This document shows positions 28,983 to 62,400 of a DNA stretch of 64,000 bases, one piece after another. Both the position numbers and the translations under genes were made by a program. Position 1 is the stretch's first letter, and each line of letters begins with the position of its first letter. The notes under the pieces were generated by a model that searched no databases, was not told the origin of the DNA, and saw only the letters and a program-made list of their open reading frames with translations. The stretch lies in NCBI RefSeq assembly GCF_964199755.1, contig NC_133899.1:2852001-2916000 (forward strand), in the 5' to 3' direction. The stretch is from Larus michahellis. Taxonomy: Eukaryota; Chordata; Aves; Charadriiformes; Laridae.

Positions 28983-29765
28983 GGCCGCCTCAGTGCCCTG
29001 CCGTGCGCCTCCCCGGCGACACGCTGCCATGGCCGCCTCAGCCCTGCCGTGGCTCCCCCTCAGCGACACACAGCCGTGGCTGCCACAGAGGGCAGTGCCA
29101 TGTCCCCCGCTCGGCGACACACAGCTATGGCCACTTCAGAGTGCCGTGACGGTGTCCACCCTCAGCAGTACATGGTGACGGCTGCCTCAGAGAGCCCTGC
29201 CAGTGCCCACCCTCGGTGACACACAGCCATGGCCGCCTCAGAAAGCCCTGCCATGTCCCCCCTTCAGCAATACGTGGTGATGGCAGCCTCAGAGTGCCCT
29301 GCCATGTCCCCTGCTCAGCAACACGCAGGCATGGCCATTTCAGTGTGCCCTGCCAGTGTCCCCCCGCAGTGATACGTGGTGATGACCACCTCAGAGAGCC
29401 CTGCCATGTTGCCCTTCAACAACACAGTCATGGCCGCCTCAGAGAGCCCTGCCAGTGTCCTCCCCTCAGTGATATATGGTGTTGGCTGCCTCAGAGTGCC
29501 CTGCTAGTGTCCACCCTCGGCGACACACAGCCATGGCTGCCTCAGAGCACCCCAACGTGTCCCCTCTCAGCGACACACAGCCATGGCCATCTCGGAGAGC
29601 CCAGCCATTTTCCCCCTCAGCAACACGCAGCCATGGCTGCCTCAGAGCACCCCAACGTGTCCCCTCTCAGCGACACACAGCCATGGCCGCCTCAGAGAGC
29701 CCTGCCACATTCCGTCTCAGCAACACCCAGCCACCTCGGAGTGGCCCACCATGTCCCCCTTCAAC
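28983..29765. repeat. Minisatellite of about 15 units of 48-52 bp
   Basis: Divergent units of the form ccctgccatgtcccc, ctcagcgacacacag, ccatggccgcctcagag recur from about 28983 to 29765. The spacing of the ggccgcctc/ggctgcctc element is 47-52 bp, mostly 51 then 50. The last copies show a 100-bp dimer (29531 and 29631 units nearly identical). Units of 51 bp keep frames open, so long reading frames here are artefacts. Confidence 0.93.
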
Positions 29766-31639
29766 ATGTGCTCTTGAGCGACTCTGCCTCCATGCAGAGG
29801 TGCAAGTTTGGCGATTTGCCTTCACTTTGCCTTCAGCACAGACAGACAAAAGTATGAGGAGGCCGTGGCAAAGTATACTTTCGGGGAACACCATTTCAGG
29901 GGCAGGTTTTCCAATTCACTTTGAAGCCCATCACCCGGGCTCGTGCGGTTTGTCAGGAATTGATTAGCTCGCAAACACAATTCCAGTCACAAGCCAAGTT
30001 TGCTCGCGTTCATCCTGCAGATACCGTGTCGCGATCAAAAATGCCCAACTGTTTCCTCCTTCAGCAGCTTTCTGACACAAGCTGTTGGCTGTGGACTTTC
30101 AGCTGCCTTTCTTTCTCCTTCTCTCACATATGTTCCTGGCACCATGTTTTGAAATATAGGAACGGTTTTGCAGCAATTAGGGCTACACAATCTCGCTGTA
30201 CAGTCCAGTGGCTGAGGGCGCGGGGAGTTGCAGTCAGTGGTGTCCTTACGAGCAGAAGGAGAAGGACCATTTTCTAACCAACTTAGAGATTATCAGGGTT
30301 TTTACATTTTTTGGGGTGGAACGATGCATTGAAGTTAGAGTGATGCTGCGCTCACATGCTGGAATGAGGGTTCGTTACCTAATTTTGTGATTCAGGGTCA
30401 TACAGTTCCGGTGGCGGTATAATTATAGGATGTGACCATTAAAGATGTGACTAACCAAGGAAAGAAAAACAGCCCTAAGGTCTGTGAATGCTCTACCCAT
30501 CACATCACTGTCCAGGGACGGCAGGTGAGACGTAGTGGGTGATCATCTGAAGGCTGATACATCTGAAACTTAAACTAGCAAATCCCAAATTTCTGTTTCA
30601 ACAGACTTCTTTCTTATTTAAATGTCTGCCTTTTAAAAACCATTTTTTGGGATGAGGAAATCCTGCCACTTTCAGAGTTGTACTTCAAGGGCTGCCACAG
30701 GCTGTGTGGCTGTGGGCAGGAGGACAAACCCCAGTGAAAATATATAGCGTCGTTTTTGGGGTGTACAGGTCAGTCCCCGTGGCAGGGCCGGCAATACGGA
30801 GCACTGCATGTCATGTGGTTTTCATCCACGCTACCAACTGTTAGCAGGGCTGAAAGCATCCATATGGTGCTTAGGGAGAGCCACAATCAGAGTATCTGCT
30901 GACAGGCTGGGCTATCGCATGTTCCGCTCATGAATAATCTGCAGAGACTGTGAGAAGGAAAACTTAGATCCACACCGAGACTCGCTTGACCTTTCCCTCC
31001 TCATCTCAGCCTTCGCCTGTGTCTGCGTGACGACAGTGCAGACGGTTGGTGAGTCTGGATTTGCGAAAGGTGTTAGGCGCAGTTGGGATGACAGCATGGA
31101 CATAGCCTTTGGGACCAGCTCTGCCTAAGCGCGATTCTCTATCCCTGGTGAGAAAATGCTGCTTTTGAAAATGCTTTCACTTCAAACTTGGTGACTACAC
31201 TGGAACAGAGCCCTTTAAAAATCTAGCCTGCAGAGCATTTTCATTCTAGTCTTAGAACACTTTACAAAGCATTTAGTCTGAAGAAGAGAAGACGTAACTG
31301 AAAGGAGCCATTATATCATCTTCAAATATGCAAAAGGTTGCTGCAGAGCAGGAGGGAATTAGCTTTTCTCTGCATGCAGTGAGTCTAGGACAAGAAATAA
31401 TGAGCTTACATCTTGGAAAAGGCGATAGAAATTAGACGTCGGGTTAAGGGTAAGCACCGCAACAAATTGCCTAGAAAAGCAGTGGAATAGTCACCATTGG
31501 ATATTTTTATTTAACAAGAAATTAGTAAAACATCTGTTCTGATTTAGGGAGAATTGTTTTTTCCTTAAGGAAAAGGATGGGGTAAATAATCTCTTACAAT
31601 ACCTGTCAGCCCTAGTTTTTCACGAAGCAAAACAGATGG

Positions 31640-31735
31640 GATTTGCCCAAATTTACAAAGCAGGTTAGAGCACAAGCTGGGTTTGGATTGCAGCTCGGAT
31701 CCTTGTGTCTGCACCCTGTACACCAGGGTATGCTA
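31640..31735 (-). mobile_element. Candidate degraded MIR-like SINE fragment
   Basis: The order atttgcccaa, ttacaaagcaggttagagc, agctgggtttggattgcagc, gtctgcaccctg follows the reverse-strand MIR consensus (cttgcccaaggtcacacag, agctgggattcgaacccag). Heavily diverged, recognised by eye only. Confidence 0.45.
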
Positions 31736-33189
31736 AATCTAAGTCTAAAGTAAAGAAAAGCCAGGCTTTCCCAACTGTTGTGTCTTACAGAAGGTTGGGT
31801 TTGGTGGGTTTTTTTGTTAGAAAGCCAGTATGAATGGTGACTCTGAACCCTAGCTGGTATTTACAGCATTTCCCTGGGGAAAAACTCCCACTTTTCCTAT
31901 CTTTTCCATATGAGCTGCCTCGCAACAAAGCGAGTGTATTTCACGATCAGAATTATAAACCATCCTCTCATTTCTCTGGTACAACAGTACTGAAAAGGCT
32001 TTTTACAGTGTATAGACAAAGCTATTCCTCTGCAGCGCTACACTCTTGCTGGAAGACAGCACTTTAGCGTCTAGGGCTATTAGCTCAGCAGCTGTCAGCA
32101 GTATTAAATTCACCAGAAACACAGAGAGAAAATCCCCATAAAATAAAAGGAAGGACACGGTGCTGAGAGTAACTTGCATTTAAACCTGAATCAAAATACC
32201 TTCCCTCAGTTATTTTATCATGAATTGTTGTTATTGATCTAGCTCAGCTCAAGATCAGTGTGGGCCTTGATTTTTTTTAATACAGTGGGCAGCCGTTATT
32301 GGAGACTTGCAGGTAGAATCAGATTATAGTGAATTGATTGCAATGACTTAAAATAACTCTTCTGGGAAGTTTTAGTCTAAAATTTGTCTTAAGATGGCGC
32401 CTAACCTATGAACAAATTCCTAAATTCAAATTTCTCTGCAGAAGTCACCTTCTGAGTTAGGAGAACTCTAGCAAGAAGTGATGAGAATGACAAAACATCT
32501 CTATTTTCAGGGGATATAAAAGTATAATTTGAGAAAAGTGAAACTAAAGAAACCCACTCGCAGAACATTTTCCCTTGGTGCTTTTTCTTTGAGGTCTGAC
32601 AACAGATGCACCTGTCCCTCAGTGGGAACACTGACACTGGCTCTCACCTCTATCTGGCCACCTATTTCACAAGACTTCTGGAATATGACGCTTTTGAGAT
32701 TATTAGATGTTTTTCTGGATGGTAAATCCAAACTAACAGACAGACGTGCGTGATGTCGTCATAAAACCACCATTTTCTTAGAATGTTTGGCTGAAAACTC
32801 ATTGCACTCCCCCTGCAAGAAGTATTGCCCAAGACATCATTGCTGTGTACTGTAACCCTGACATCAGTTGCTCCTGCTGTTCCAGCAAACATTTCTTGGC
32901 TCCAGGATCCAGTTTTAAATGGGAGCCACTGGTTTCACAAGGAAACACAGTAAATCAGTTGGTGTAAGCAACAATAACTTATGTTTATGTACTACCTTTC
33001 ACTCAAAAAGACCCATAACCTCTTGGCAAGCAGTAATGAGAGAGTGAGTGCGGGAGGCATAGCAGGGAAATTGTGGAATAATACAGCATGCAACAAAGTC
33101 TTCCACTGATTTTAAATAATTCTAGGATTTAAGCAATTCCACGCATATTCAAATATTAACTGAGTACTACGTAGCCTGTGGCTTCAGTA

Positions 33190-33330
33190 AACACCCTGCT
33201 TATTTACATCATGAGAAACTGAGGCGTGCAGAGGCTCAACGAGCTGCCGGCGATTGCACAACCATTGCTCAGCAGCCGACCCAGTAATAGCATCTCCAAC
33301 ACCTGACTGACAGTCCCGTGATCTGTCCCG
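33190..33330 (-). mobile_element. Candidate degraded MIR-like SINE fragment
   Basis: tttacatcatgagaaactga, ggcgtgcagaggctcaa, then cagccgacccagtaatag and ctgactgacagtcccgtg match the order of reverse MIR (ttacagatgaggaaactgag, gcacagagaggtt, cgaacccag, gtctggctcc). The best of the candidate fossils here. Confidence 0.5.
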
Positions 33331-36300
33331 GGCAGGATAATGCTGCTGCGAACTGAGCTGCCAGAGGTGCTGGGCACAATGAAATTGTTCAGGCTGGACC
33401 GTGGCCAAAGAAGAAAGAACAACAACTGCTTCTGGTACAAGTGCTGTAAAGTCTGGGGTGACCCCAAGCTCTCATGACCGCAGCTGATCATCAGATCGAC
33501 TAATACCTCACTGCAAGGACGGTGTGTTGAAGAAAAACCATACCTTCTTTCATAAAGAGAGGACTGTGAGCTCAGCTCTGAAGCAGGAGGATGCAAAACC
33601 CTTCCTGAGTCATCAGCAGCGTTTTCTGCAGCACACTGGATTGTCCCTGAAGAGCCCAGCCTGTCCACTGATCAGTTTATCCTGTGCAATCTGGTGAGAT
33701 CAACGTCCAGACAAAAAGCAGGAAGATAGGAAATACTAAAATCAGGATGAGAAGTGCTATTTTCCAGCTTAAAATAGCAAAGAACAGATATCTGAGATGA
33801 AAATATGTACATCATAAAAACCAAAGCAAAATTCTTTGGTCTTTCTATTGAAATATTCTCTCTCCACAGTGTCCTGCCTCCAAGGATGCTTATGACAAAG
33901 CAGAAATCGCACTGCAGGCTCATGCCAAAAAAACATGCTGCAAATACTTTGTGTGGCAAACAGGGCTTGCAAGGAGGGCTTGTTCATCTGTCTCGGCTTG
34001 CCTTGCCATACTTTTCTGTCCCTCCTGCCAAATGGAAAAATAAATAATTCTCTCCTCACCGCTCAGGTTATAATTGGCTGGATATGCCATCAGCTGGCTC
34101 ATCCCTGCTCAGAGGCTGGGAAGGCGTAAACACTTCCAGGATTACAGAAAATGAGGACACTTAACTTTGGGACCAATCCAAAGCCCTTTAGAGTGAGCGT
34201 GAAGGCTAATTGACTACAGCCAGAGCTGCATCAGCTCCTTAATTGCTGAAGGGAAACAAAACAATAAAATTTCCCTTTTCAGTACGTCCTTTTTCAAGAG
34301 CCCTGTGGTAATGGCTGCAAGCTGCCTGCCTGAACCAGCGGGACTGGGAAGCTCTGGGCTATTAGTCTGCGATGTTTACAAAAAAAGGTGCTCAGACACT
34401 TGGTAGCGCCACAGAGGATGGGAGTTGATGATAACGCACTTTTAATGTTTTCCCCATCGTCACAAATGAAGCTGGTAGAGTCAGATAATGGATTCAGTCA
34501 CACAGAGGAGAAAGTGCCAATTTTATAGTCCGATGACAGGGTGGTAAATGCTGAAGTTGTAAGTTATATTCAGTTATAAGCACTCCGTTCTGCACCAGCT
34601 CTCTGCCTTCCGGGCCCCGAGGAGCTTTGCTGTGCCCAGCAAACTGTTTGCTTGTAACTACTGTGTGATGGTCCACAAGAACAGCACTGGGAACCTTTTC
34701 TGACTTGGAGGGGTGACAGTGATTGTTTCTCCACTGTAATGTGATGCGAGGCTGGGATTCCCCCACTCTGCTCCATGGGAAGGGGAAATGTTGTTATTCC
34801 CAAGCACCATGAGCTCCCAGGGCTTGTCACATTCCCTCTGAGTTTGCTGGGCTTCGCTCCCTGCCAGGTGACATCGGTGCATCATGGAGGTGGGCACAGC
34901 CTTCCAGCCAGCCAGACTTTTCCCCTTCTTCCTCTTAATCTGGAGGAAACAGGCATGTGGCGATGGAGCTCTGTGGGAAGTGGCATGGATTTACGATGGG
35001 CTGTCCTGCCTTCTGCTGGGTTGAACTGGAAGGGGGGTCAGTGGGCCAGGAGGTCCTCAGTGACGGAGGAGGTCGCGGTGGCTCACCATCCGTGGAGCCA
35101 AGGCCATGGGATATGGTTATAGGGGTCAGGTGGGGGAGGTAAAGGGAGAGAAGGTTGTAGGGTAATGAGGCACATCGGGAGCATTCAGAGGAAAAGGAGA
35201 AAGAAGAAAGTCCAGACAAAAATAGAAAATGCAAGAGAGAGGAAAGCATGTGTGTGCTGTAGACTGCTGAGTTTCTGCTCGAGGCAATGTCACCAAGGAC
35301 ATCTTTGGTTTCATTCACATGAAAATCCTTGCCATCAGTACTTTTCCTGTCCCCTCCATGAATCCATCAGTTCCTAAACAAACAGACATGACAAGGCCTT
35401 CTAGAGCTGTGTCAGAAACTTTGAGTACCAGCTGAGCATAATGTAACGTGGGGGAAAAACCATGTGATTCAGTCCAGGTGTAAACCAGCTACAGACATGT
35501 TTCCAAACAGTTGATGTTTGGTTTAGGTGACTCATTGTCCATGTGCCATTTTTTTAGATGCTTGGAGGAGCTTTTCTGAATTTAGTCAGAATGGTGGGCG
35601 CTACACTCATCCGTCCCTGAAGCCCCGCTATCAAAAGTGACATCCTCGTTCCACACGCGGGCAGTGTTGGAGGGAGGAATGCAGAGGTTCAGGCTGTAAG
35701 AAGCCACGTGTTGACTCATCCTGTGGCCGTAGCAGCTCTGTTCACACCACGAGCTGGCAGCCTGGGCTCATCACCTCATCGTCCTGAGTGCATGGCCAGC
35801 CAGATCCTTGGAAATCAGGGTATCGACAATACGAGCTGCCCACTAGACCCTTGGCAAAATCCTCAGGCTGTCCCAGCATCTCTCCTCTTGCCCCAATATC
35901 TTGTCCCAAACATTTCTTCTTGTCTGTTGTCCATTCCTCCTTCATCTTCTGCAGGCGAACAGCTGCTCTACAGTGATTCTTGTGGGTGAGGTTTGGAGAC
36001 TTTTTGCATCAAAAGTCTGTTTTCCCGTCTTCTTCCAGTTTAGGTACCTGTATTGCCACAGTGAGTGCTGCCTGGAGACCCTCACGGAGGGTGAGGCCCG
36101 TCCATCCCGATCCAGGGCAGCACTTCTGCCGGCGCCGCAGGGAACCCTCTTCTGCTGAGCGCTTCAGCGAAACGCACGGAGTTCATTTCACTGCAGAAAC
36201 CCCAGTGGAACCGTGACTCTTCACCGCAGAGAGGCAAATGAGGTGGCCTTTAATTTTTGTAATGAAGTGGAAACAACTTGATTTCCTTGCCAGCGCGTCG

Positions 36301-36462
36301 TCAATGCAGCCCTCGCGGCCCATTCCCGGATGAGGATGTTCAGGAGCCCTGAAGGGCTCTTTCAGGAATGCAGCTAGGAAAAAAGAGCGATTTGCAAAAA
36401 AAGGTTAGGTCAGGAGAAAATGTGGGGACAACAGGGCCGCGCGGGAGCGGGGTTCTCGAGGA

Positions 36463-36535
36463 GCCTCGTTAGCGCAGTAGGTAGCGCGTCAGTCTCATAA
36501 TCTGAAGGTCGTGAGTTCGATCCTCACACGGGGCA
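36463..36535 (+). tRNA. tRNA-Met (anticodon CAT), elongator type
   Basis: A complete 73-nt cloverleaf. The acceptor stem GCCTCGT pairs with ACGGGGC (one G-U type pair), with discriminator A. The D arm carries the A box, the anticodon loop is CTCATAA with CAT at 36496-36498, and the T arm GTGAG-TTCGATC-CTCAC carries the B box. There is no intron and no encoded CCA. A run of T at 36551-36561 is a Pol III terminator. The GCC start and A box separate it from initiator tRNA, which starts AGCAGAGT. It lies about 360 bases before the FBXO31 ATG; from memory a tRNA-Met lies in the same place upstream of human FBXO31. Confidence 0.96.
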
Positions 36536-36550
36536 GAAGTGGTTTCCTCC

Positions 36551-36561
36551 TTTTTTTTTTT
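36551..36561 (+). terminator. Pol III poly(T) terminator of tRNA-Met
   Basis: Eleven T residues 15 bases after the mature tRNA 3' end, a strong Pol III stop. Confidence 0.88.
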
Positions 36562-36816
36562 CCTCCCGAGCAATATATACGTGGTTTGTTTTCATCGAAT
36601 CGCAGCGGGAGGCGCGGAGGTGGGGCGGGACAGGGGCGGCGGGGCCGAACTCCGCAGGCCGCCGTTACCGGCCACGGCCACCCCTCCACCGGCCCCCGGC
36701 CGGGTGCTGGGTCCCCCCGCCCGCTAGTGGGCGATCTCGCTGAGGGGAGGGGCGGATAACGGCCACGGAACGTCCGTTGCCCGGAGGGCGTGGCGAGGCG
36801 GCGGGAGGAGGCGCTG

Positions 36817-36821
36817 ATTGG
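36817..36821 (-). promoter_or_regulatory. Inverted CCAAT box upstream of FBXO31
   Basis: gctgATTGGctg within the CpG island, a typical NF-Y site context, 78 bases before the start codon. Confidence 0.5.
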
Positions 36822-36898
36822 CTGCGCTGCGCTGTGGGCGGGCCCGTCGGCGCCGCGCGGCGCCGCGCACCGCCCCGTCGGGCAGAGCGGCCGCGGCC

Positions 36899-59264
<22,366 letters not shown>

Positions 59265-59405
59265 CGTGTGGTTTGTGATGGACGGGGCTAGGGGTTGCAA
59301 AGGCTGCTGCACTCCCCAGCCAGGGCTGGGATGGGGATTCCTTGCTCTTGGTACCTCTGAATAAAAGCATGCACTTTTAATAAAGCCTTTTTACCCCAAA
59401 TGTAC
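59265..59405 (+). terminator. FBXO31: FBXO31 3' UTR end with two poly(A) signals
   Basis: Two AATAAA hexamers, 59360-59365 and 59379-59384, follow the stop codon by about 100 bases, giving a short 3' UTR. Confidence 0.75.
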
Positions 59406-62400
59406 ACATCCCGGTTAAAATATCCATGACTGCCCTTACCTCCCTGCCACCCTACACTGCTCCCTAGCAGTCCTCGTTACCCAGTCTGTAACATAGCTTT
59501 GTATAGCTGAAGGGATCCTGCAGAGGAGGAATTAGACCTTATTGCAAAAAGAATGTATTGGAACAAAAATGATGCAAGGTCAGAGCTGGATCAGAAGAAC
59601 ATCTAATTGACTGGATAGATACAAGCCCTCTGCTCTGACCGTTATCAGCCTCCTGCGGAAAGAGCTCTTCTTCGTGGAGGGGACTCATTTAAGCCTTTGT
59701 TGCATCCTAGGCTGATCTGTCCTCCTGGGGGACTTGCTTTACCCTCCTGAAAACCTGCAGACTGGCTGGCTGCTTAATGATAAATTGTGTCAGCAGCGAC
59801 AGAGCACATCCTCCTCCCCAGAAACCTTTCTCTGGGTGCAGCGTCATCAAGAGAGGCTGGTGTAATACCTGTATCCTTGGCCTAGTAATTGGAGCGGGTG
59901 GTTTCCTTTGGAGAAATTCCCTCAGCTTGGCAGCAAGGGGAGGATTCCCCAGTGTAGATGACAGTATGTGTAGTGTTGCCCTGGCTTCTGGAGCTCGGTG
60001 GGTGTGCTGTTGCTGAGGCTCCAGGTTCTGGCTGTCCCCCCGAGCGCATAGGAGGTCATTCTTTTTTCTTATAGGAGCTGGGTATGGAACTGGAAATGAG
60101 TGTTAACTGCAGAAGCCGGTGCATTCAGAACTGGTTTCATACCTGAAAGGTTCACCTTGGATGTTTTAAGCTGGGCCTGAAAATGTAAAGGAAGAAGCAA
60201 AAAGAAAACTAACTGTGAAATAAACCCAAACGCAGCCTGCTGACCCCTGTCTGTGATGGGCAGCAGAAGGTGCCATGTGTCACTGGTACTGATGTGACCC
60301 CAGTTATGTGTCATTCTTGTATCAGGTTGCCCTGTGCAGTCTGAAGAAGCAGCGAGGGATTCTCCTAATATTGCTGTGGCTTTTTCTGGCGCCTTTTACG
60401 GTTGGTGCTGACAGGTGGGTGCTGCTGCTCCACTCGCAGGACCCTTCTATTCCCTTTCTCGTCACGCTTGTTTCGTCCCAGATGATTGCTGCTTGCACAG
60501 AAAGCTCCTGGGCTTAATTTCTTCCCATGATACCTGCATTCTGTGTGGCAGATCTGAGCTCTACTGGGAAGTGTGGGCTGCAGGCGAGGAAGCCGGTTCT
60601 CCATAGACTGTCCTGTGCAGGAAAATCCTGGCCAGTGCTGATCTACAGCCTGCGCTGTGCTATAAACCATCAGCATTTGCATCAGCACGCGTTAATCCTG
60701 CGTAGGAAGAGATGATAGGGATCCTTATGTGGAGAGAAGAGTAAGGAAGCTCTTGGTTACAGGTAAAATAGATCCTTTGTTGCAGTTGCTTTCTGGCTGT
60801 GGTGATAAACTCCAGGTTTCTTCTCTTCCCGCTACCAGTGGAATCGGTGTCTAACAAAACTCTGCCTTTACATCTTTTGCAGGATTTGATTTGTAAATGT
60901 GTCTGTACGTGTGTTGTGGTGGGCGGATTCAGGCCCCTTCAGTGGAAAAGTTTCAGTTGCTGCCCAGTTTCCCTGACTGTGAGCAGCTTTTATTTTCACT
61001 CTCACAAGGGTTTTTTGCCATTTCTGGCTCTTGAGTGTTCCCTCAAGCTGCGTGAGAACCGAGTCTCCAGCAGAGACTTTGAGCAGAAGGTCACGTCACT
61101 CACAGGATTAATTCCTGTCGCTTTGGATATAGTTTCGCAAACCTTTGGGAATTTGAAGGTGATTTGGGGCACTTTTTTCTTTGTTTCCTACGGCTTTGTC
61201 AGTAGCGGAAAAGCTGCCTCGGTGTTAGAGGTGAGGATCTGAAGTGCTATTACTGTTCCAGTGAATAAGCTATAAAAAGTAGGTTGTTTCTGAGCAGCCT
61301 GTTAGAGGTGTACCTGTCAGCATCAGCAGAGGGAAGAGTTGACTTAGATCTCGCCCCATCGTGCAGGGTAGGGAGAGGGGAAGGCTGGCGGGTCTCTGAG
61401 CTGTGGTGTGTGGGCAGGGAGGTGAGCTGAAGCTAAAATCGGGCATCTCGGCCGTTAGCTGCAGCTGCCCAGCTGTGGGCAGAAGGAGAGCGTGTGCTTA
61501 ATCTTGCAGACGGAGGTTTCCAGCTTGGTGATGCAGATTTCTGGGATACCTAAAGACATTAGGAGTCTGTTTGGCATCTGGGTGGCCGGTTTATCTTGGA
61601 GCTTGCTGTTAGGCTGGTGCAGCCAGTCTGTTTTGTATTCTCCCTAACAGCCTAAAGGGATGAGAGAGGTCCCTTGGGCAGCTGTTTCAATAGCTTGTCC
61701 CTAAAACCACCTCTGCTTCAGCTGCAAATGGATCCATAGCTCTGGTTGTGGATTCTTCCTTCCTTCGCTATCCCCACTCACTTGAAAAAATAAAAATCCT
61801 GAAGTTTTACATAACTGACTTAATTTTTGCTTTTTGTTTTTAAAGTAAGATTGAAAATCCAGACCGTATTGAATGCACTGCAAGCACTTGGCCTGAGATC
61901 CGAGTCACTGTCTCCTAAATACAGACGCTGACTCTGTAGCCGGTCTTCTCCCTGTAACCTGCTGTGTTGAGTTGACTGAGTGTGCAAAGGCCGTGTAGGC
62001 ATGTTCCGCTGTGGCATAAAATGCTTTTAGTATTTGCTACCTGCAGATTAAATTCCCCTTGATACCAGGAGTCTGCTGGGGAGTGCAAACCCACGGATAG
62101 CAGTTGGCAGGAGTGTTTCGCTCGGTGCTGAACACGGGTCTGCTTTGTCACCGGGGCGAGGACCTGTTGGTTGGCAGTTGGCGCGGGTTGTGCATCTGCT
62201 GTTTGTGCTAAGATGATTCTTCTGCTTGTAGCTTGTCCCTTCTGAACCTTTTCAATGGCAGTGTTAAGGGTCTCCCTTATGAAGGTGAGACCTGCTTGGC
62301 CGGCTGGAGAGAAGGGCTTTGCGGAGGCTCGATGCCCTGCAGGAACTTGTCACAGCTCAGCTTTGCCCCTGTAGTAGCGTCTTTTTATTTATAGTGTACC

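Larger units (their letters stand above)
29766..36462. other. Intergenic region between MAP1LC3B and the tRNA-Met/FBXO31 cluster
   Basis: About 6.7 kb with no recognisable gene. It contains possible ancient SINE fragments (31245-31290, 31640-31735, 32975-33060, 33190-33330). No CR1 tail or recent insertion is seen. MAP1LC3B and FBXO31 are also adjacent in human, so no gene is expected. Confidence 0.75.

Noticed and set aside
29216-29967. Repetitive protein-like frames of 213 and 163 codons (recurring SDTQPWPPQ)
   Set aside because: Three frames give similar repetitive products and the units vary between 47 and 52 bp, so this is a minisatellite, not a coding repeat.
60799-61242. 147-codon plus-strand frame downstream of FBXO31
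   Set aside because: No family recognised, biased Phe/Ser/Leu content typical of random frames, no splice context.
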